A stretch of DNA of 64,000 bases from Methylobacterium jeotgali (GTDB taxonomy: Bacteria; Pseudomonadota; Alphaproteobacteria; Rhizobiales; Beijerinckiaceae). Made by a program: the position numbers and the translations under genes. Below are positions 49,729-58,706 of the stretch, piece after piece; positions within the stretch are counted from its first letter, which is position 1, and each line of letters starts with the position of its first letter. The stretch spans positions 25,992-89,991 of the forward strand of contig NZ_BPQR01000030.1 of assembly GCF_022179345.1 (NCBI RefSeq), written 5' to 3'. The notes beneath the pieces were generated by a model. It did not search any database. It saw only the letters and a program-made list of their open reading frames with translations, and was not told where the DNA came from.

Positions 49729-50217
49729 ATGCAGTACGTCACGGTGTTCGATGCGTCGACTGCCGGGAGCGAGCGCGTGGTTCCGTTCCTCCTCGGCGTC
49801 GGCCTGATGCTGCTCGGCGCCTACCTCTGGTTCCGCCCGGACACGCTGGTGCGGTTGGGCTTGCCGAAGCCCCTGGCCCATCGATCGGTCGTCCCCGCCC
49901 TTCCGCTGGTCTTCGGCCTCCACACGCTCGTGACGCTGGGCGCGCGCTGGAGCGCCACCGACGAGGCCGGCGAGGCCGTGCTGGGCAACCGCTGCGCGAC
50001 GGTCGAGGGGCGCGTCGCGCGGTTCCACCCGATGCCCTATGGCGGTCACGACCGGGAGCGCTTCGAGGTGAACGGCGTGCCGTTCAGCTACTCGGACTAC
50101 ATCGTCACCGGCGGCTTCAACACCAGCGCCTCCCATGGCGGCCCGATCAGGGAGGGCCTGCCCGTGCGCATCTGCCATGTCGACGGGCTCATCGTGCGCC
50201 TCGAGGTCGGCTCGTAG
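49729..50217 (+). CDS. Hypothetical protein with N-terminal membrane helices
   Basis: 162 residues from 49729; an upstream ATG at 49669 is also open. One clear membrane helix (VVPFLLGVGLMLLGAYLWF) and a second hydrophobic stretch (VVPALPLVFGLHTLVTLGA), then a small soluble domain with VEGRVARFHPMPYGGHDRERFEVNGVPFSYSDY in a beta-rich style and a Gly/Asn-rich turn. No family recognised. Confidence 0.75.
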   Translation: MQYVTVFDASTAGSERVVPFLLGVGLMLLGAYLWFRPDTLVRLGLPKPLAHRSVVPALPLVFGLHTLVTLGARWSATDEAGEAVLGNRCATVEGRVARFHPMPYGGHDRERFEVNGVPFSYSDYIVTGGFNTSASHGGPIREGLPVRICHVDGLIVRLEVGS

Positions 50218-50229
50218 CGGCGGCGAGCC

Positions 50230-50832
50230 TCAGCCGCCACCCTTCGGACGCCGCATCTCGAAGCGGTTCTCGGGAGTGACCGAGAAATAGTCGAAGGCGC
50301 CGCCCCGCATGATCGGGCGCATGGCGGCGGTGTCGACGAGGCCGTCCGCGACGAAGCGGTCGTCCACGTAGATCGAGACCACCTGGCCGATCACCAGGAA
50401 GTTCGTCGGCTCGCCGCCGCCGAGGGGCTTGAGCGGCACGGTCTGGAGCCACTTGCACTCGAGCGCCGCCGGTGCCTCTGCGACGCGGGGCGGCCGCACG
50501 AGGCGCGAGGGCGCCGTGCGCAACCCCGCGTGCTCGAACTCGCTGTGCCCGCGCGCCAGCGGCGCGGAGCTGGCGTTCATGCCCTCGCGCAGATCGTAGC
50601 TCGCGAGGTTGCAGACGAACTCGCCGCCGTCCTCCGCGAAGGTCATGGCGTCCTTCCGCCCCGAGGAGGAGAAGGCGACCATGTCGTCGGCGACCGCGTT
50701 GAAGAACGAGTAGGGCGCGAGGTTGAGCGCGCCCTCCCGGCTCATGGCGCTGATCCAGCCGATGGGGCGCGGCGCGACGATGGCCTTCAGCGGGTTGTGG
50801 GGCAGGCTCGGGGCGGCGAGATCGTAGTGCAT
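50230..50832 (-). CDS. Flavin reductase family protein (DIM6/NTAB)
   Basis: 200 residues. Flavin-reductase-like FMN-binding split barrel: IVAPRPIGWISAM, NLAPYSFFNAVADD, AFSSSGRKDAMTF, FLVIGQVVSIYVDDRF. Probably an FMN-binding oxidoreductase using NAD(P)H. It follows the nitroreductase gene by 11 bases, so both likely form a redox operon. Confidence 0.92.
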   Translation of the reverse strand: MHYDLAAPSLPHNPLKAIVAPRPIGWISAMSREGALNLAPYSFFNAVADDMVAFSSSGRKDAMTFAEDGGEFVCNLASYDLREGMNASSAPLARGHSEFEHAGLRTAPSRLVRPPRVAEAPAALECKWLQTVPLKPLGGGEPTNFLVIGQVVSIYVDDRFVADGLVDTAAMRPIMRGGAFDYFSVTPENRFEMRRPKGGG

Positions 50833-50843
50833 GGCCGCGCCAC

Positions 50844-51419
50844 TCAGAGCCGGGTGACGATCTCGTCGAGGCTCGGCCTCGGCCGGTCCGAGGGCACCTC
50901 CGAGGGCCGGCCGACATGCACGAAGCCGGCGAGCCGCTCCTCGGGCGCCAGCCCCATCGCCTCCAGCACGCGCCGGTCGTAGCCGAACCACTCGGTTAGC
51001 CAGGAGGTCGCGAAGCCGGACGCATTCGCGGCGACCACGAGGTTCATCGCCGCCGCGCCCGCGGACAGCACCTGCTCCCATTCCGGGATCTTGGCGTGGG
51101 GCGCGGCGCGGGAGACCACCGCCACCACCACGGGGGCATGGGAAAGGCGCTGCCGCTCCAGGGCGAGACGGTCCTCGCCGGCTTCCGGATGGTCGGCCCG
51201 GTAGGCGTCCGCGATGATCGCGCCGAGGCGGGCGCGGGCCTCCCCCTCGATCACGACGAAGCGCCAGGGGGCGAGCTTGCCGTGATCCGGCACCCGCGAT
51301 GCGAGGGTGAGGATGGCGTCGAGCTCCTCGCGGGTCGGGCCGGGGGCGTTCAGCAGCATCGGCGGCACCGAGCGGCGGCGGGCCAGCATGTCGAGGGTCG
51401 GGTTCATCGTCGCGCTCAT
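50844..51419 (-). CDS. Nitroreductase family protein (YdjA-like)
   Basis: 191 residues. FMN-dependent nitroreductase fold: LARRRSVPPMLL (first FMN contact), ASRVPDHGKLAPWRFVVIEG, AAMNLVVAANASGFATSWLT, and GFVHVGRPSE near the end. The small size is typical of YdjA relatives. Substrate unknown. Confidence 0.9.
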   Translation of the reverse strand: MSATMNPTLDMLARRRSVPPMLLNAPGPTREELDAILTLASRVPDHGKLAPWRFVVIEGEARARLGAIIADAYRADHPEAGEDRLALERQRLSHAPVVVAVVSRAAPHAKIPEWEQVLSAGAAAMNLVVAANASGFATSWLTEWFGYDRRVLEAMGLAPEERLAGFVHVGRPSEVPSDRPRPSLDEIVTRL

Positions 51420-51571
51420 GGCGGGGGATCTCGGGTTTCGGGGCCTGCGGGCCCGATATGGGACGGAGGCCGCACGCCGGGGAGGCCGGATGCCTTGCGC
51501 GCGCCACGGTCGCGGTCCAGGGCTGCTTCTGGCAAATCTCGGTTCGATCAGGAAGCGGCAGGGCCTTCAGG

Positions 51572-52456
51572 ATGGCGCTCAGCAAGGCAACGGCGATCGG
51601 GGCGCTCGGCCTCGCGCTCTCCGGCGCGCCGGCTCTGGCGCAGGGCGGCACCTTCGGCGGCATGAGCAACCTGCCCTCCCTCGGTGGGCCGGCGCAGGGC
51701 GAGGCGCCGCTGAGCCTCTCTGCGGTGTTCGCCGGCAGCGACCGGCTGCTGCGCTCGGGACTGACGTGGCGGATCTACGAGGACCGCAGCGACGGCGTCC
51801 GCCCGTCGATCGTCGCCCGCTCGAACGACGCGGCGCCGGTCCTCAACCTCGCGCCCGGCACCTACGTCGCCACCGTCACCTACGGCTTCGCCAGCGCCTC
51901 GCGGAAGGTCGCGATGAGCGGCCAGCCGGTCACCGAGCAGCTCAAGATCAGCGCCGGGGCGCTGCGCCTCTCCGGCGCCATCGGCGACGCCCGGATCGCC
52001 CCGGCCGAGCTGTCCTTCCAGGTGTTCGTGCCGGTCGGCACCAACTCCGAGGGGCGGCTGGTGCGCGGCGGCGTCAAGGCCGGCGAGGTGCTGCGCCTGC
52101 CCGAGGGCACCTATCACGTGGTCTCGACCTATGGGGAATCGAACGCCATCCAGCGGGCCGACCTCAAGGTCGAGAACGGCCGGCTCACCGACGCCACCAT
52201 GAACCACAGGGCCGCCACGGTGACGCTGAAGCTCGTCTCGGCGCCCGGCGCCGAGGCCTTCGCCGGCACCGCCTTCAGCGTGCTGACGCCCGGCGGCGAT
52301 ACCATCCGCGAAGCGATCGGCGCCTTCCCGCAGGTGACGCTGGCCGAGGGCGACTACGTGCTGATCGCCCGCCACGACGGGCAGGTCTACTCCCGCGAGT
52401 TCAAGGTCGAGAGCGGGCTCGACCGGGACATCGAGGTCGTGGCCAAGGGAAGCTGA
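51572..52456 (+). CDS. Exported protein with three related beta repeats, unknown
   Basis: 294 residues. Signal peptide with cleavage near PALAQ (residue 20). The mature part shows three related segments, LAPGTYVATVTYG, LPEGTYHVVSTYG and LAEGDYVLIARHD, each followed by a K/R-V beta strand (ASRKVAM, AIQRADLKVENG, YSREFKVESG), like PEGA or carboxypeptidase-regulatory beta sandwiches. The ribosome site is weak. Followed after 6 bases by another exported unknown protein, probably co-transcribed. Divergent from the nitroreductase gene. Confidence 0.82.
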   Translation: MALSKATAIGALGLALSGAPALAQGGTFGGMSNLPSLGGPAQGEAPLSLSAVFAGSDRLLRSGLTWRIYEDRSDGVRPSIVARSNDAAPVLNLAPGTYVATVTYGFASASRKVAMSGQPVTEQLKISAGALRLSGAIGDARIAPAELSFQVFVPVGTNSEGRLVRGGVKAGEVLRLPEGTYHVVSTYGESNAIQRADLKVENGRLTDATMNHRAATVTLKLVSAPGAEAFAGTAFSVLTPGGDTIREAIGAFPQVTLAEGDYVLIARHDGQVYSREFKVESGLDRDIEVVAKGS

Positions 52457-52462
52457 ACCCGG

Positions 52463-52855
52463 ATGCGCGTTCCCCGGATCGCCCTGGCGGCCCTCCCGAT
52501 CCTCGCCGGCGCGACGGCGGCGCGGGCGCAGACGATCGTCGACGGCTCGGGCGCGGTCTTGGACGCGGGCGCGACGCAGACCTTGCTCGATTTGATCAAG
52601 CAGCGGCTGCGCGATCCGGAGGCGCGGGTGGCGGGTCTGAGGATCGGCCGCGCCGGGGCCCTGTGCGGCACCGTCGACACCCGCAATCGCATGGGGGCCT
52701 ATACCGGTCCGCGCGGCTTCGTCGCCGACATCCCGGAAGAATTCTTCGGCCGCCTGCCCGAGGGCCCGGAGCTGCGCAGCCCGGCGAGCAGGGCGGATTT
52801 TCGCGCCGTGGAGCGCGCCAGGACCTTGTTCGAGGGCAACTGCGTCACCGGCTGA
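52463..52855 (+). CDS. Small exported protein, unknown
   Basis: 130 residues. Signal peptide (PILAGATAARAQ, cleavage near 23). The mature part has two Cys (GALCGTVDT and EGNCVTG) and ends with a helix SRADFRAVERARTLFE. No family recognised. It follows the beta-repeat protein gene by 6 bases and is likely in the same operon; it converges on the first micro-membrane-protein gene. Confidence 0.75.
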   Translation: MRVPRIALAALPILAGATAARAQTIVDGSGAVLDAGATQTLLDLIKQRLRDPEARVAGLRIGRAGALCGTVDTRNRMGAYTGPRGFVADIPEEFFGRLPEGPELRSPASRADFRAVERARTLFEGNCVTG

Positions 52856-52859
52856 CGCG

Positions 52860-52894
52860 TCAGGCGAACGGCACGATCAGCATCAGCGCCAGGA
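52860..52894. repeat. 35-base direct repeat, copy 1 (copy 2 at 53081-53115)
   Basis: The last 35 bases of both micro-protein genes are the same except for three adjacent positions (CAT here, GGG in copy 2, reading the plus strand). The first 21 bases are identical. The conservation is higher than codon constraint alone would demand, suggesting recent partial duplication or selection on this end. Confidence 0.85.
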
Positions 52895-52979
52895 TGAAGC
52901 CGAGGGCGAAGACGATCGCGTCGCGGGCGCCGTAGGCTCGCCACTCCGTCGTCGCGGAGTTCCAGGCGGACTGATCCAT
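52860..52979 (-). CDS. Micro-membrane protein A, 39 residues
   Basis: MDQSAWNSATTEWRAYGARD, then one membrane helix (AIVFALGFILALMLIVPFA) ending exactly at the stop codon. A good ribosome site (GAAGGAAC, 7-14 bases before the ATG) supports translation. The C-terminus is shared with the second micro-protein upstream (L-x-LIVPFA). Too short for usual gene callers. Function unknown. Confidence 0.6.
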   Translation of the reverse strand: MDQSAWNSATTEWRAYGARDAIVFALGFILALMLIVPFA

Positions 52980-53080
52980 CGTTCGGTTCCTTCGGGGATC
53001 GAAGCCCTTCCGAGATCGCCGGAGGGTCATGGCGTTTCCGGTCGAAGATCTTTCCGCCCGCGAGGGCGACCGCCGGCCGG

Positions 53081-53212
53081 TCAGGCGAACGGCACGATCA
53101 GGGGCAGCGCCAGGACGAGCCCGCCGACCACGACGAGGGCGTCGTGGAAGCGCCGCACGATCCAGGCGCGGGTCTCGCCGTGGCGTTCGAGGCTCTCTCT
53201 CGTCCCGATCAT
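53081..53212 (-). CDS. Micro-membrane protein B, 43 residues
   Basis: MIGTRESLERHGETRAWIVR, RRFHDA-type basic linker and one membrane helix (LVVVGGLVLALPLIVPFA) ending at the stop codon. A GGAG site lies about 8 bases before the ATG. Same layout as micro-protein A: soluble 20-25-residue N-terminus containing a Trp, and a terminal helix. It starts 123 bases from, and divergent to, the MocR regulator gene. Confidence 0.6.
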   Translation of the reverse strand: MIGTRESLERHGETRAWIVRRFHDALVVVGGLVLALPLIVPFA

Positions 53213-53292
53213 GCTCGTCTCCGGCGTTGCGGCGGCCCGGATATGCGCGGATCGTCCTTTTCTCGACAGTGACGGTTACGGTACGATCCTGA

Positions 53293-53325
53293 CGAACTGT
53301 CCGGAACGGACGGCAGTACAGTTCG
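53293..53325. promoter_or_regulatory. Candidate MocR operator
   Basis: Inverted repeat CGAACTGT (53293-53300) and ACAGTTCG (53318-53325), perfect over 8 bases with a 17-base spacer, directly before the GGAGGA ribosome site of the regulator gene. MocR-type proteins bind such spaced repeats and usually control themselves and a divergent neighbour. Confidence 0.6.
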
Positions 53326-53335
53326 GAGGACAGCG

Positions 53336-54742
53336 ATGACGGAGGCCGTGCGCGAGCGGGTGCCGGCGACGGCGCCGTCGCGAATCGAGACCGTGATCCG
53401 GGCGATCGAGGACCGGATCGAGGCCCGTGCGCTCGGCCCCGGCGCCCGCCTTCCCTCGGTGCGCGGGCTCGCCGAGAGCATGGGGGTCTCGAAGTCGACG
53501 GTGGTCGAGGCCTACGACCGGCTGGCGGCGCGGGGCGCCATCGTCTCCCGGCCGGGCTCCGGCTTCTTCGTCTCGGCCCGACCGGAGCCGTTCCGTCTCG
53601 CCGCCATCGGGCCGCGGCTCGACCGGGCGGTCGATCCGGTCTGGATCACGCGGCAGTCGCTGGAGGCGGGGCCGGATTCCCTGAAGCCCGGCTGCGGCTG
53701 GCTCCCGCCCGAATGGCTGCCGGAGGAGGAGCTGCGCCGGGCGCTGCGCCACGTCGCCCGGCAGAGCCGCGCGGTGATGTCCTACGATACGCCCCAGGGT
53801 CACGCGCCGCTGCGCCAGCAGCTCGCCCTGCGTCTGACCGAGCGGGGCATCCGCGCCCATCCCGACCAGCTCGTGCTGACCGATTCGACGACGCAGGCTC
53901 TCGACCTCGTCATCCGCTTCCTCGCAGAGCCCGGCGACACGGTGCTGCTGGACGATCCCTGCTACTTCTCCTTCCAGGCGCTCGCCCGCGCTCACCGCCT
54001 GCGGATGGTCGGCGTCCCGTTCGGAGGCGAGGGGCCGGACCTCGCCGCCTTCGAGCGGGCGCTGATCGAGCACAAGCCCCGCTTCTACATCACCAATTCA
54101 GGCCTCCAGAACCCAACCGGCGCCACGCCGAGCCCGGTCGTCGTCCACCGGATGCTGCGGCTCGCGGAGATGCACGGCACCTTGATCGTCGAGGACGACG
54201 CCTACGCCGATTTCGAGACGGAGCCGGCTCCGCGGCTCGCCGGCTTCGACGGGCTCGACCGGGTGATCCATGTCGGCGGCTTCTCGAAGACGCTTTCGAC
54301 CGGCGCGCGGATCGGCGTGATCGCGATCCGGCCGGACTGGGTCGAGCGCCTCGTCGACCTCAAGCTCGCGGTCTGCCTCAGCGACAACCACCTCACCGCC
54401 GCGACCATCCACCGGTTCCTCGCCGAGGGCAGCTACCGCCACCACCTCGACGCCCTGCGCACCCGGCTGTCGGACGTGCGCGGCACGGTGGTGCAGCGGC
54501 TCAGGCAGGCGGGTCTGAGCGTGCCCTTCGTGCCGAGCGCGGGGATGTTCCTCTGGACGTGCCTGCCGGAGGGGCTCGACGCGGCCGATGTCTCCCGCCG
54601 GGCCCTCGCCCGCGGCGTCGTGCTGGCGCCGGGCAACGTCTTCTCGATCGGCCAGGGCGCCGCCGGCTTCCTGCGCTTCAACGTCGCCCAGTGCACGAAC
54701 CCGAGGGTGTTCACGGAGCTGTCGCGGGCGATGGAAGGGTGA
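53336..54742 (+). CDS. MocR-type GntR regulator with aminotransferase-like domain
   Basis: 468 residues. N-terminal GntR winged helix at about 15-85 (GPGARLPSVRGLAESMGVSK, RLAARGAIVSRPGSGFFV), then a fold-type I aminotransferase domain from about 120: DSTTQALDLVIRFL, YITNSGLQNPTGATPS, IVEDDAYADFE and the PLP lysine in GGFSKTLSTGARIG. It should sense PLP or a PLP-amine adduct. Divergent to the micro-membrane-protein genes and with a dyad in the shared region. Confidence 0.95.
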   Translation: MTEAVRERVPATAPSRIETVIRAIEDRIEARALGPGARLPSVRGLAESMGVSKSTVVEAYDRLAARGAIVSRPGSGFFVSARPEPFRLAAIGPRLDRAVDPVWITRQSLEAGPDSLKPGCGWLPPEWLPEEELRRALRHVARQSRAVMSYDTPQGHAPLRQQLALRLTERGIRAHPDQLVLTDSTTQALDLVIRFLAEPGDTVLLDDPCYFSFQALARAHRLRMVGVPFGGEGPDLAAFERALIEHKPRFYITNSGLQNPTGATPSPVVVHRMLRLAEMHGTLIVEDDAYADFETEPAPRLAGFDGLDRVIHVGGFSKTLSTGARIGVIAIRPDWVERLVDLKLAVCLSDNHLTAATIHRFLAEGSYRHHLDALRTRLSDVRGTVVQRLRQAGLSVPFVPSAGMFLWTCLPEGLDAADVSRRALARGVVLAPGNVFSIGQGAAGFLRFNVAQCTNPRVFTELSRAMEG

Positions 54743-54764
54743 GGTCCGCCGAGCGGCCTCACCC
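54737..54764. terminator. Hairpin between convergent MocR and thrS genes
   Basis: Stem GGGTGAGG/CCTCACCC extended by CCG/CGG after a one-base bulge, loop CCGAG. It overlaps the MocR stop codon and lies 12 bases from the thrS stop, so it can serve both directions. Confidence 0.6.
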
Positions 54765-54775
54765 GTGACCGGTGC

Positions 54776-56803
54776 CTACGGCGCCGGCTGCTCGACATGC
54801 TGCCCGTCGAGGACCGCGTCGGTGCTCGGCAGGCTCTCGGCGACGGCGTCCGAACGCCGGCGATCCGGGGAGGTCGCCTCCTCCACGAAGGCCGCGAGCG
54901 CGGCGTCGAGGGCGAGGGTCGTGGTCCTCTGGCTGCCGAGGCGGCGCACCGAGACCGTGCGCTCCTCGCCCTCCTTGCGGCCGACGACGAGCATCACCGG
55001 CACCTTGGCGAGCGAGTGTTCGCGGACCTTGTAGTTGATCTTCTCGTTCCTGAGGTCCGCCTCGACCCGGAGGCCGGCGCGCTCGAGCAGGCGCACAACC
55101 TCGCGGGCATAGGCGTCCGCCTCGCTGGTGATCGTCGCGACGACGATCTGCACCGGGGCGAGCCAGAGCGGGAAGTGCCCGGCGAAATGCTCGATGAGGA
55201 TGCCGGTGAAGCGCTCCAGCGAGCCGCAGATGGCCCGGTGGATCATCACCGGGGCCTTCTTGCCGCTGTCGGCGTCGACGTAGAAGGCGCCGAAGCGCTC
55301 GGGCAGGTTGAAGTCGACCTGCGTCGTCCCGCACTGCCAGTCGCGGCCGATGGCGTCCCTGAGAACGTACTCGAACTTGGGCCCGTAAAATGCGCCCTCG
55401 CCTGGGTTAATCGCCGTGCGGATGCGCCCGCCGGACTGCTCCTCGATCTGCGCCAGCACCCGCGTCATCACCTCTTCTGCGTGGTCCCAGAGGGCGTCGG
55501 AGCCCACGCGCTTCTCCGGCCGGGTCGAGAGCTTCACCAGGATCTCGCCGAAGCCGAAATCGGCATAGGTCGAGAGGATCAGGTCGTTGATCTTCAGGCA
55601 CTCGGCGGCAAGCTGGTCCTCGGTGCAGAAGATGTGCGCGTCGTCCTGCGTGAAGCCGCGCACCCGCATCAGCCCGTGCATGGCGCCGGACGGCTCGTAG
55701 CGGTGCACGACGCCGAATTCCGCCATGCGCAGAGGCAGATCGCGGTAGGACTTGAGGCCGTGCTTGAAGATCTGCACGTGGCCAGGGCAGTTCATGGGCT
55801 TGAGCGCGAACCAGCGCTTGTCCTCGGCCTCGTCGCCGGCGGATTGGGCGGCGAACATGTTCTCCCGGTACCAGCCCCAGTGGCCGGATGTCTCCCAGAG
55901 CGCCTTGTCGAGGATCTGGGGCGCGTTCACCTCGGCGTAGTCGCCCTTGAGGCGCCGGCGCATGTAGGCGATCAGCTCCTGGAAGACGGTCCACCCCTTG
56001 GCGTGCCAGAACACGACGCCGGGGCCTTCCTCCTGGAAGTGGAAGAGGTCCATCTCGCGCCCCAGCCGCCGATGGTCGCGGCGCTCCGCCTCCTCGAGAC
56101 GGTGCAGGTAGCCGTCGAGATCCTCCTTCGAGGCCCAGGCCGTCCCGTAGATGCGGGTCAGCATCGGGTTGTTGGAATCGCCCCGCCAGTAGGCGCCCGC
56201 GACCTTCATCAGCTTGAAGGCGGCCCCGACCTTGCCCGTCGAGGTCATGTGCGGGCCGCGGCAGAGATCGAACCAATCGCCCTGCCGGTAGATGCGCAGG
56301 TCCTCGCCGGGCGGGATCGCGTCGACGAGCTCGACCTTGTAGCCCTCGCCCTTCTCCGAAAAGAGCGCGCGCACGGCGTCGCGCTTCCAGACCTCCTTGG
56401 TGAAGGGGGCGTCGCGCTGAATGATCTCGCGCATCTTCGCCTCGATCGCCGGGAAGTCCTCCGGAGTGAAGGGCTCGGAGCGGGCGAAGTCGTAGTAGAA
56501 GCCGTTCTCGATCACCGGGCCGATCGTGACCTGCGTCTCCGGCCACAGCGCCTGCACGGCCTCGGCGAGCACGTGCGCGCAGTCGTGGCGGATCAGCTCC
56601 AGGGCGCGGGGATCGTCGCGCGAGACGAACTCGATGGCGGCATCCGCCTCGATCGCGTCGTCGAGATCGGCGAGGCGCCCGTCCAGCGTCATGGCGACGG
56701 TGCGCTTGGCGAGCGACTTGGCGATGCCCTCGACGACGCTCCGGCCGGTCGTCCCCGGCTCGATGCTGCGGGAATTGCCGTCGGGGAAGGTGAGCAGAGG
56801 CAT
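54776..56803 (-). CDS. thrS: Threonyl-tRNA synthetase
   Basis: 675 residues. N-terminal TGS domain ([20 protein letters not shown]), editing domain with [16 protein letters not shown] (HxxxH) and the later C/H site (DLCRGPHM), class II core with [31 protein letters not shown] (motif 2) and [11 protein letters not shown] (motif 3), and an anticodon-binding C-terminus. The C-terminal tail of about 20 residues is extra. A GGAGA ribosome site precedes the start. Downstream of yidD in the same direction, with a 95-base gap. Confidence 0.97.
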   Translation of the reverse strand: MPLLTFPDGNSRSIEPGTTGRSVVEGIAKSLAKRTVAMTLDGRLADLDDAIEADAAIEFVSRDDPRALELIRHDCAHVLAEAVQALWPETQVTIGPVIENGFYYDFARSEPFTPEDFPAIEAKMREIIQRDAPFTKEVWKRDAVRALFSEKGEGYKVELVDAIPPGEDLRIYRQGDWFDLCRGPHMTSTGKVGAAFKLMKVAGAYWRGDSNNPMLTRIYGTAWASKEDLDGYLHRLEEAERRDHRRLGREMDLFHFQEEGPGVVFWHAKGWTVFQELIAYMRRRLKGDYAEVNAPQILDKALWETSGHWGWYRENMFAAQSAGDEAEDKRWFALKPMNCPGHVQIFKHGLKSYRDLPLRMAEFGVVHRYEPSGAMHGLMRVRGFTQDDAHIFCTEDQLAAECLKINDLILSTYADFGFGEILVKLSTRPEKRVGSDALWDHAEEVMTRVLAQIEEQSGGRIRTAINPGEGAFYGPKFEYVLRDAIGRDWQCGTTQVDFNLPERFGAFYVDADSGKKAPVMIHRAICGSLERFTGILIEHFAGHFPLWLAPVQIVVATITSEADAYAREVVRLLERAGLRVEADLRNEKINYKVREHSLAKVPVMLVVGRKEGEERTVSVRRLGSQRTTTLALDAALAAFVEEATSPDRRRSDAVAESLPSTDAVLDGQHVEQPAP

Positions 56804-56898
56804 CGGTCGGTCTCCGTCGCTCACTCCTGCGTACGAAGCAGGTAAGCGGGTTGGGGTCGGGGCGGCGCTGTAGACCGTTTCGAAGCCTTGGGAAACCG

Positions 56899-57222
56899 TC
56901 AGCGCACGGCCTCGTCGGGTTCGTCGCAGACGAGGCCCGGGGGCGTCTCGACGCCGCGCCAGCGGCCGTAGCGCCACGGCATCCACCAGCGCGCCCGCGC
57001 CGGCGGCCTGTCCGGCACGATGTCGACGCCGTGGGTGCCGAAGGGGCCGCAGCGGCAGATGCGGGCGGCGCCCATCCAGCCCCCCGCCCAGAACCCGTGC
57101 CGGCCGATCGCCTCGTCCGTGTACTCGGAGCAGCTCGGCCAGTGCCGGCACTGGCGGCCGACGAGGCTCGACAGGGTGAGCTGGTAGCCCCGAATCGCCC
57201 AATGCGCCGCCCGGGCGAGCAC
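56899..57222 (-). CDS. yidD: Membrane protein insertion efficiency factor YidD
   Basis: 107 residues from a GTG. Family core: [28 protein letters not shown] block (residues about 11-34, with the conserved CRxxPSCSEY), [23 protein letters not shown], and GVDIVP. It assists YidC-dependent membrane insertion. Begins 4 bases after the iscU-like stop codon. Confidence 0.94.
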   Translation of the reverse strand: MLARAAHWAIRGYQLTLSSLVGRQCRHWPSCSEYTDEAIGRHGFWAGGWMGAARICRCGPFGTHGVDIVPDRPPARARWWMPWRYGRWRGVETPPGLVCDEPDEAVR

Positions 57223-57226
57223 CGGG

Positions 57227-57682
57227 CTACTCCGCCGCGGTCGCCGTGCCCCGCTCCGCCGCGATCCGGTCGAGGGCCTCGACGGTGGCGTCGAAGGTCA
57301 GAAGCGTCGAGGCATGGCGGGCCTTGAACGCGCGGACCGGCTCGAAAACCGCGAACTCCGCGTGCTCGCCCGTCGGCGCCGGCCCGTCCTGCTTGAGCAT
57401 GGCGCGCATGGTCTCGCGGAGCGCCCGCACGTCGTCGGCGCGCATGCCGACGACGTGCCGGGCCATCAGCGAGGAGGAGGCCTGCCCGAGCGCGCAGGCC
57501 CGGACCTCGTGGGCGAAGTCCGCGACGCGCCCGTCCTCCCCGAGCGCAACGTCGACGGTCACCGTCGAGCCGCAGAGCTTCGAGTGGGCGGTGGCGCTGG
57601 CATCCGGCTCGGGCAGCCGGCCGAGGCGCGGAATGTCGGCGGCAAGCTCGAGGATGCGGCGGTTGTAGATGTCGTCGAGCAT
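57227..57682 (-). CDS. IscU/NifU-N-like iron-sulfur scaffold protein
   Basis: 151 residues. NifU_N fold: [39 protein letters not shown] (first Cys, with SxxCGS in place of GxxCGD), [20 protein letters not shown] (second Cys) but the third canonical cysteine region (near KLCG...HC) is replaced by a segment with FKARHAST. So it is a scaffold-like protein of the SufU/IscU-related group, possibly with altered cluster binding. First gene of an operon with yidD and perhaps thrS. Confidence 0.85.
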   Translation of the reverse strand: MLDDIYNRRILELAADIPRLGRLPEPDASATAHSKLCGSTVTVDVALGEDGRVADFAHEVRACALGQASSSLMARHVVGMRADDVRALRETMRAMLKQDGPAPTGEHAEFAVFEPVRAFKARHASTLLTFDATVEALDRIAAERGTATAAE

Positions 57683-57958
57683 GCTGTGGCGCTTTCCGCG
57701 GGCCGCGACGGCCGGTCTCTCGGCGGTCTCGGTGATCTGGCTTGCGGCCCGTGCATTGCGCGCTGCCGCCAGAACGACGATATAGGCGCCCATACGCCGC
57801 TTCGCGAGGAGGCGGTCCGTCGACCGGGGTCGCGCCCAAGGCACCGGATGCCGTTCTCGATCAGGGCAGCGGGTCCGCCTGCCCCGGACGGTTCGACCAT
57901 GTACGCCAAGCCGGACAGCCAGACGATGAAGACCCGTGTCGCACGGGCCGAGGATGCC

Positions 57959-58693
57959 ATGGATGCCGCGCTCAAGTCTCTGTCCTATGGCCTCTTCGAG
58001 GGCACGAAGGGGCTGACGGACATGCGCAACGACAACGAGCGCGCTCCCTCCGAGATCTCCGTGGAGCGCGCGCCCGAGCCCGCCTCCACCACCCGCGTCC
58101 CGGAAGGCATCGCGCTCGGCCGTCCGAGCCGCGAGGAGGCCGAGGCCGCCGTGCGCACCCTGCTGCGCTGGGCCGGCGACGATCCGAACCGCGAGGGCCT
58201 GCTGGATACGCCCGCCCGCGTGGTGAAGGCCTACGGCCAGCTCTTCGGCGGCTACGACCAGGACGCCGGCCAGCTCCTGGAGCGCGTCTTCGAGGAGGTC
58301 GAGGGCTATTCCGACATCGTGCTCGTGCGCGACATCCCGTTCTACTCCCATTGCGAGCACCACATGGTGCCGTTCATGGGGCTCGCCCACATCGCCTACT
58401 ACCCGACCAAGGGCGTCGTCGGCCTCTCGAAGCTCGCCCGCGTGGTCGACACCTTCGCCCGCCGCCTGCAGACGCAGGAGACGATGACCGCCCAGGTCGC
58501 CGACGTCATCGAGAGCATCCTCGAGCCCCGCGGCGTCGCCGTGATGGTCGAGGCCGAGCATCTCTGCATGGCGATGCGCGGCGTCCAGAAGGCCGGCGTC
58601 TCGACGATCACCACCCAGTTCCGGGGCGTGTTCCGGGACAACGCCAACGAGCAGGTCCGCTTCCTCACGCTGGTGCGCGGCGGCAAGGCCTGA
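57959..58693 (+). CDS. folE: GTP cyclohydrolase I
   Basis: 244 residues from ATG 57959, chosen because it has a GAGGA ribosome site and the MDAALKSL start resembles rhizobial FolE proteins. The first 70 residues form a variable N-terminal extension. The catalytic core is complete: [40 protein letters not shown] (zinc Cys and His), [36 protein letters not shown] (second zinc Cys). Makes dihydroneopterin triphosphate for folate and pterin cofactors. Followed by hisI after 13 bases. Confidence 0.95.
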   Translation: MDAALKSLSYGLFEGTKGLTDMRNDNERAPSEISVERAPEPASTTRVPEGIALGRPSREEAEAAVRTLLRWAGDDPNREGLLDTPARVVKAYGQLFGGYDQDAGQLLERVFEEVEGYSDIVLVRDIPFYSHCEHHMVPFMGLAHIAYYPTKGVVGLSKLARVVDTFARRLQTQETMTAQVADVIESILEPRGVAVMVEAEHLCMAMRGVQKAGVSTITTQFRGVFRDNANEQVRFLTLVRGGKA

Positions 58694-58706
58694 GTCAGGG
58701 GCCGGG

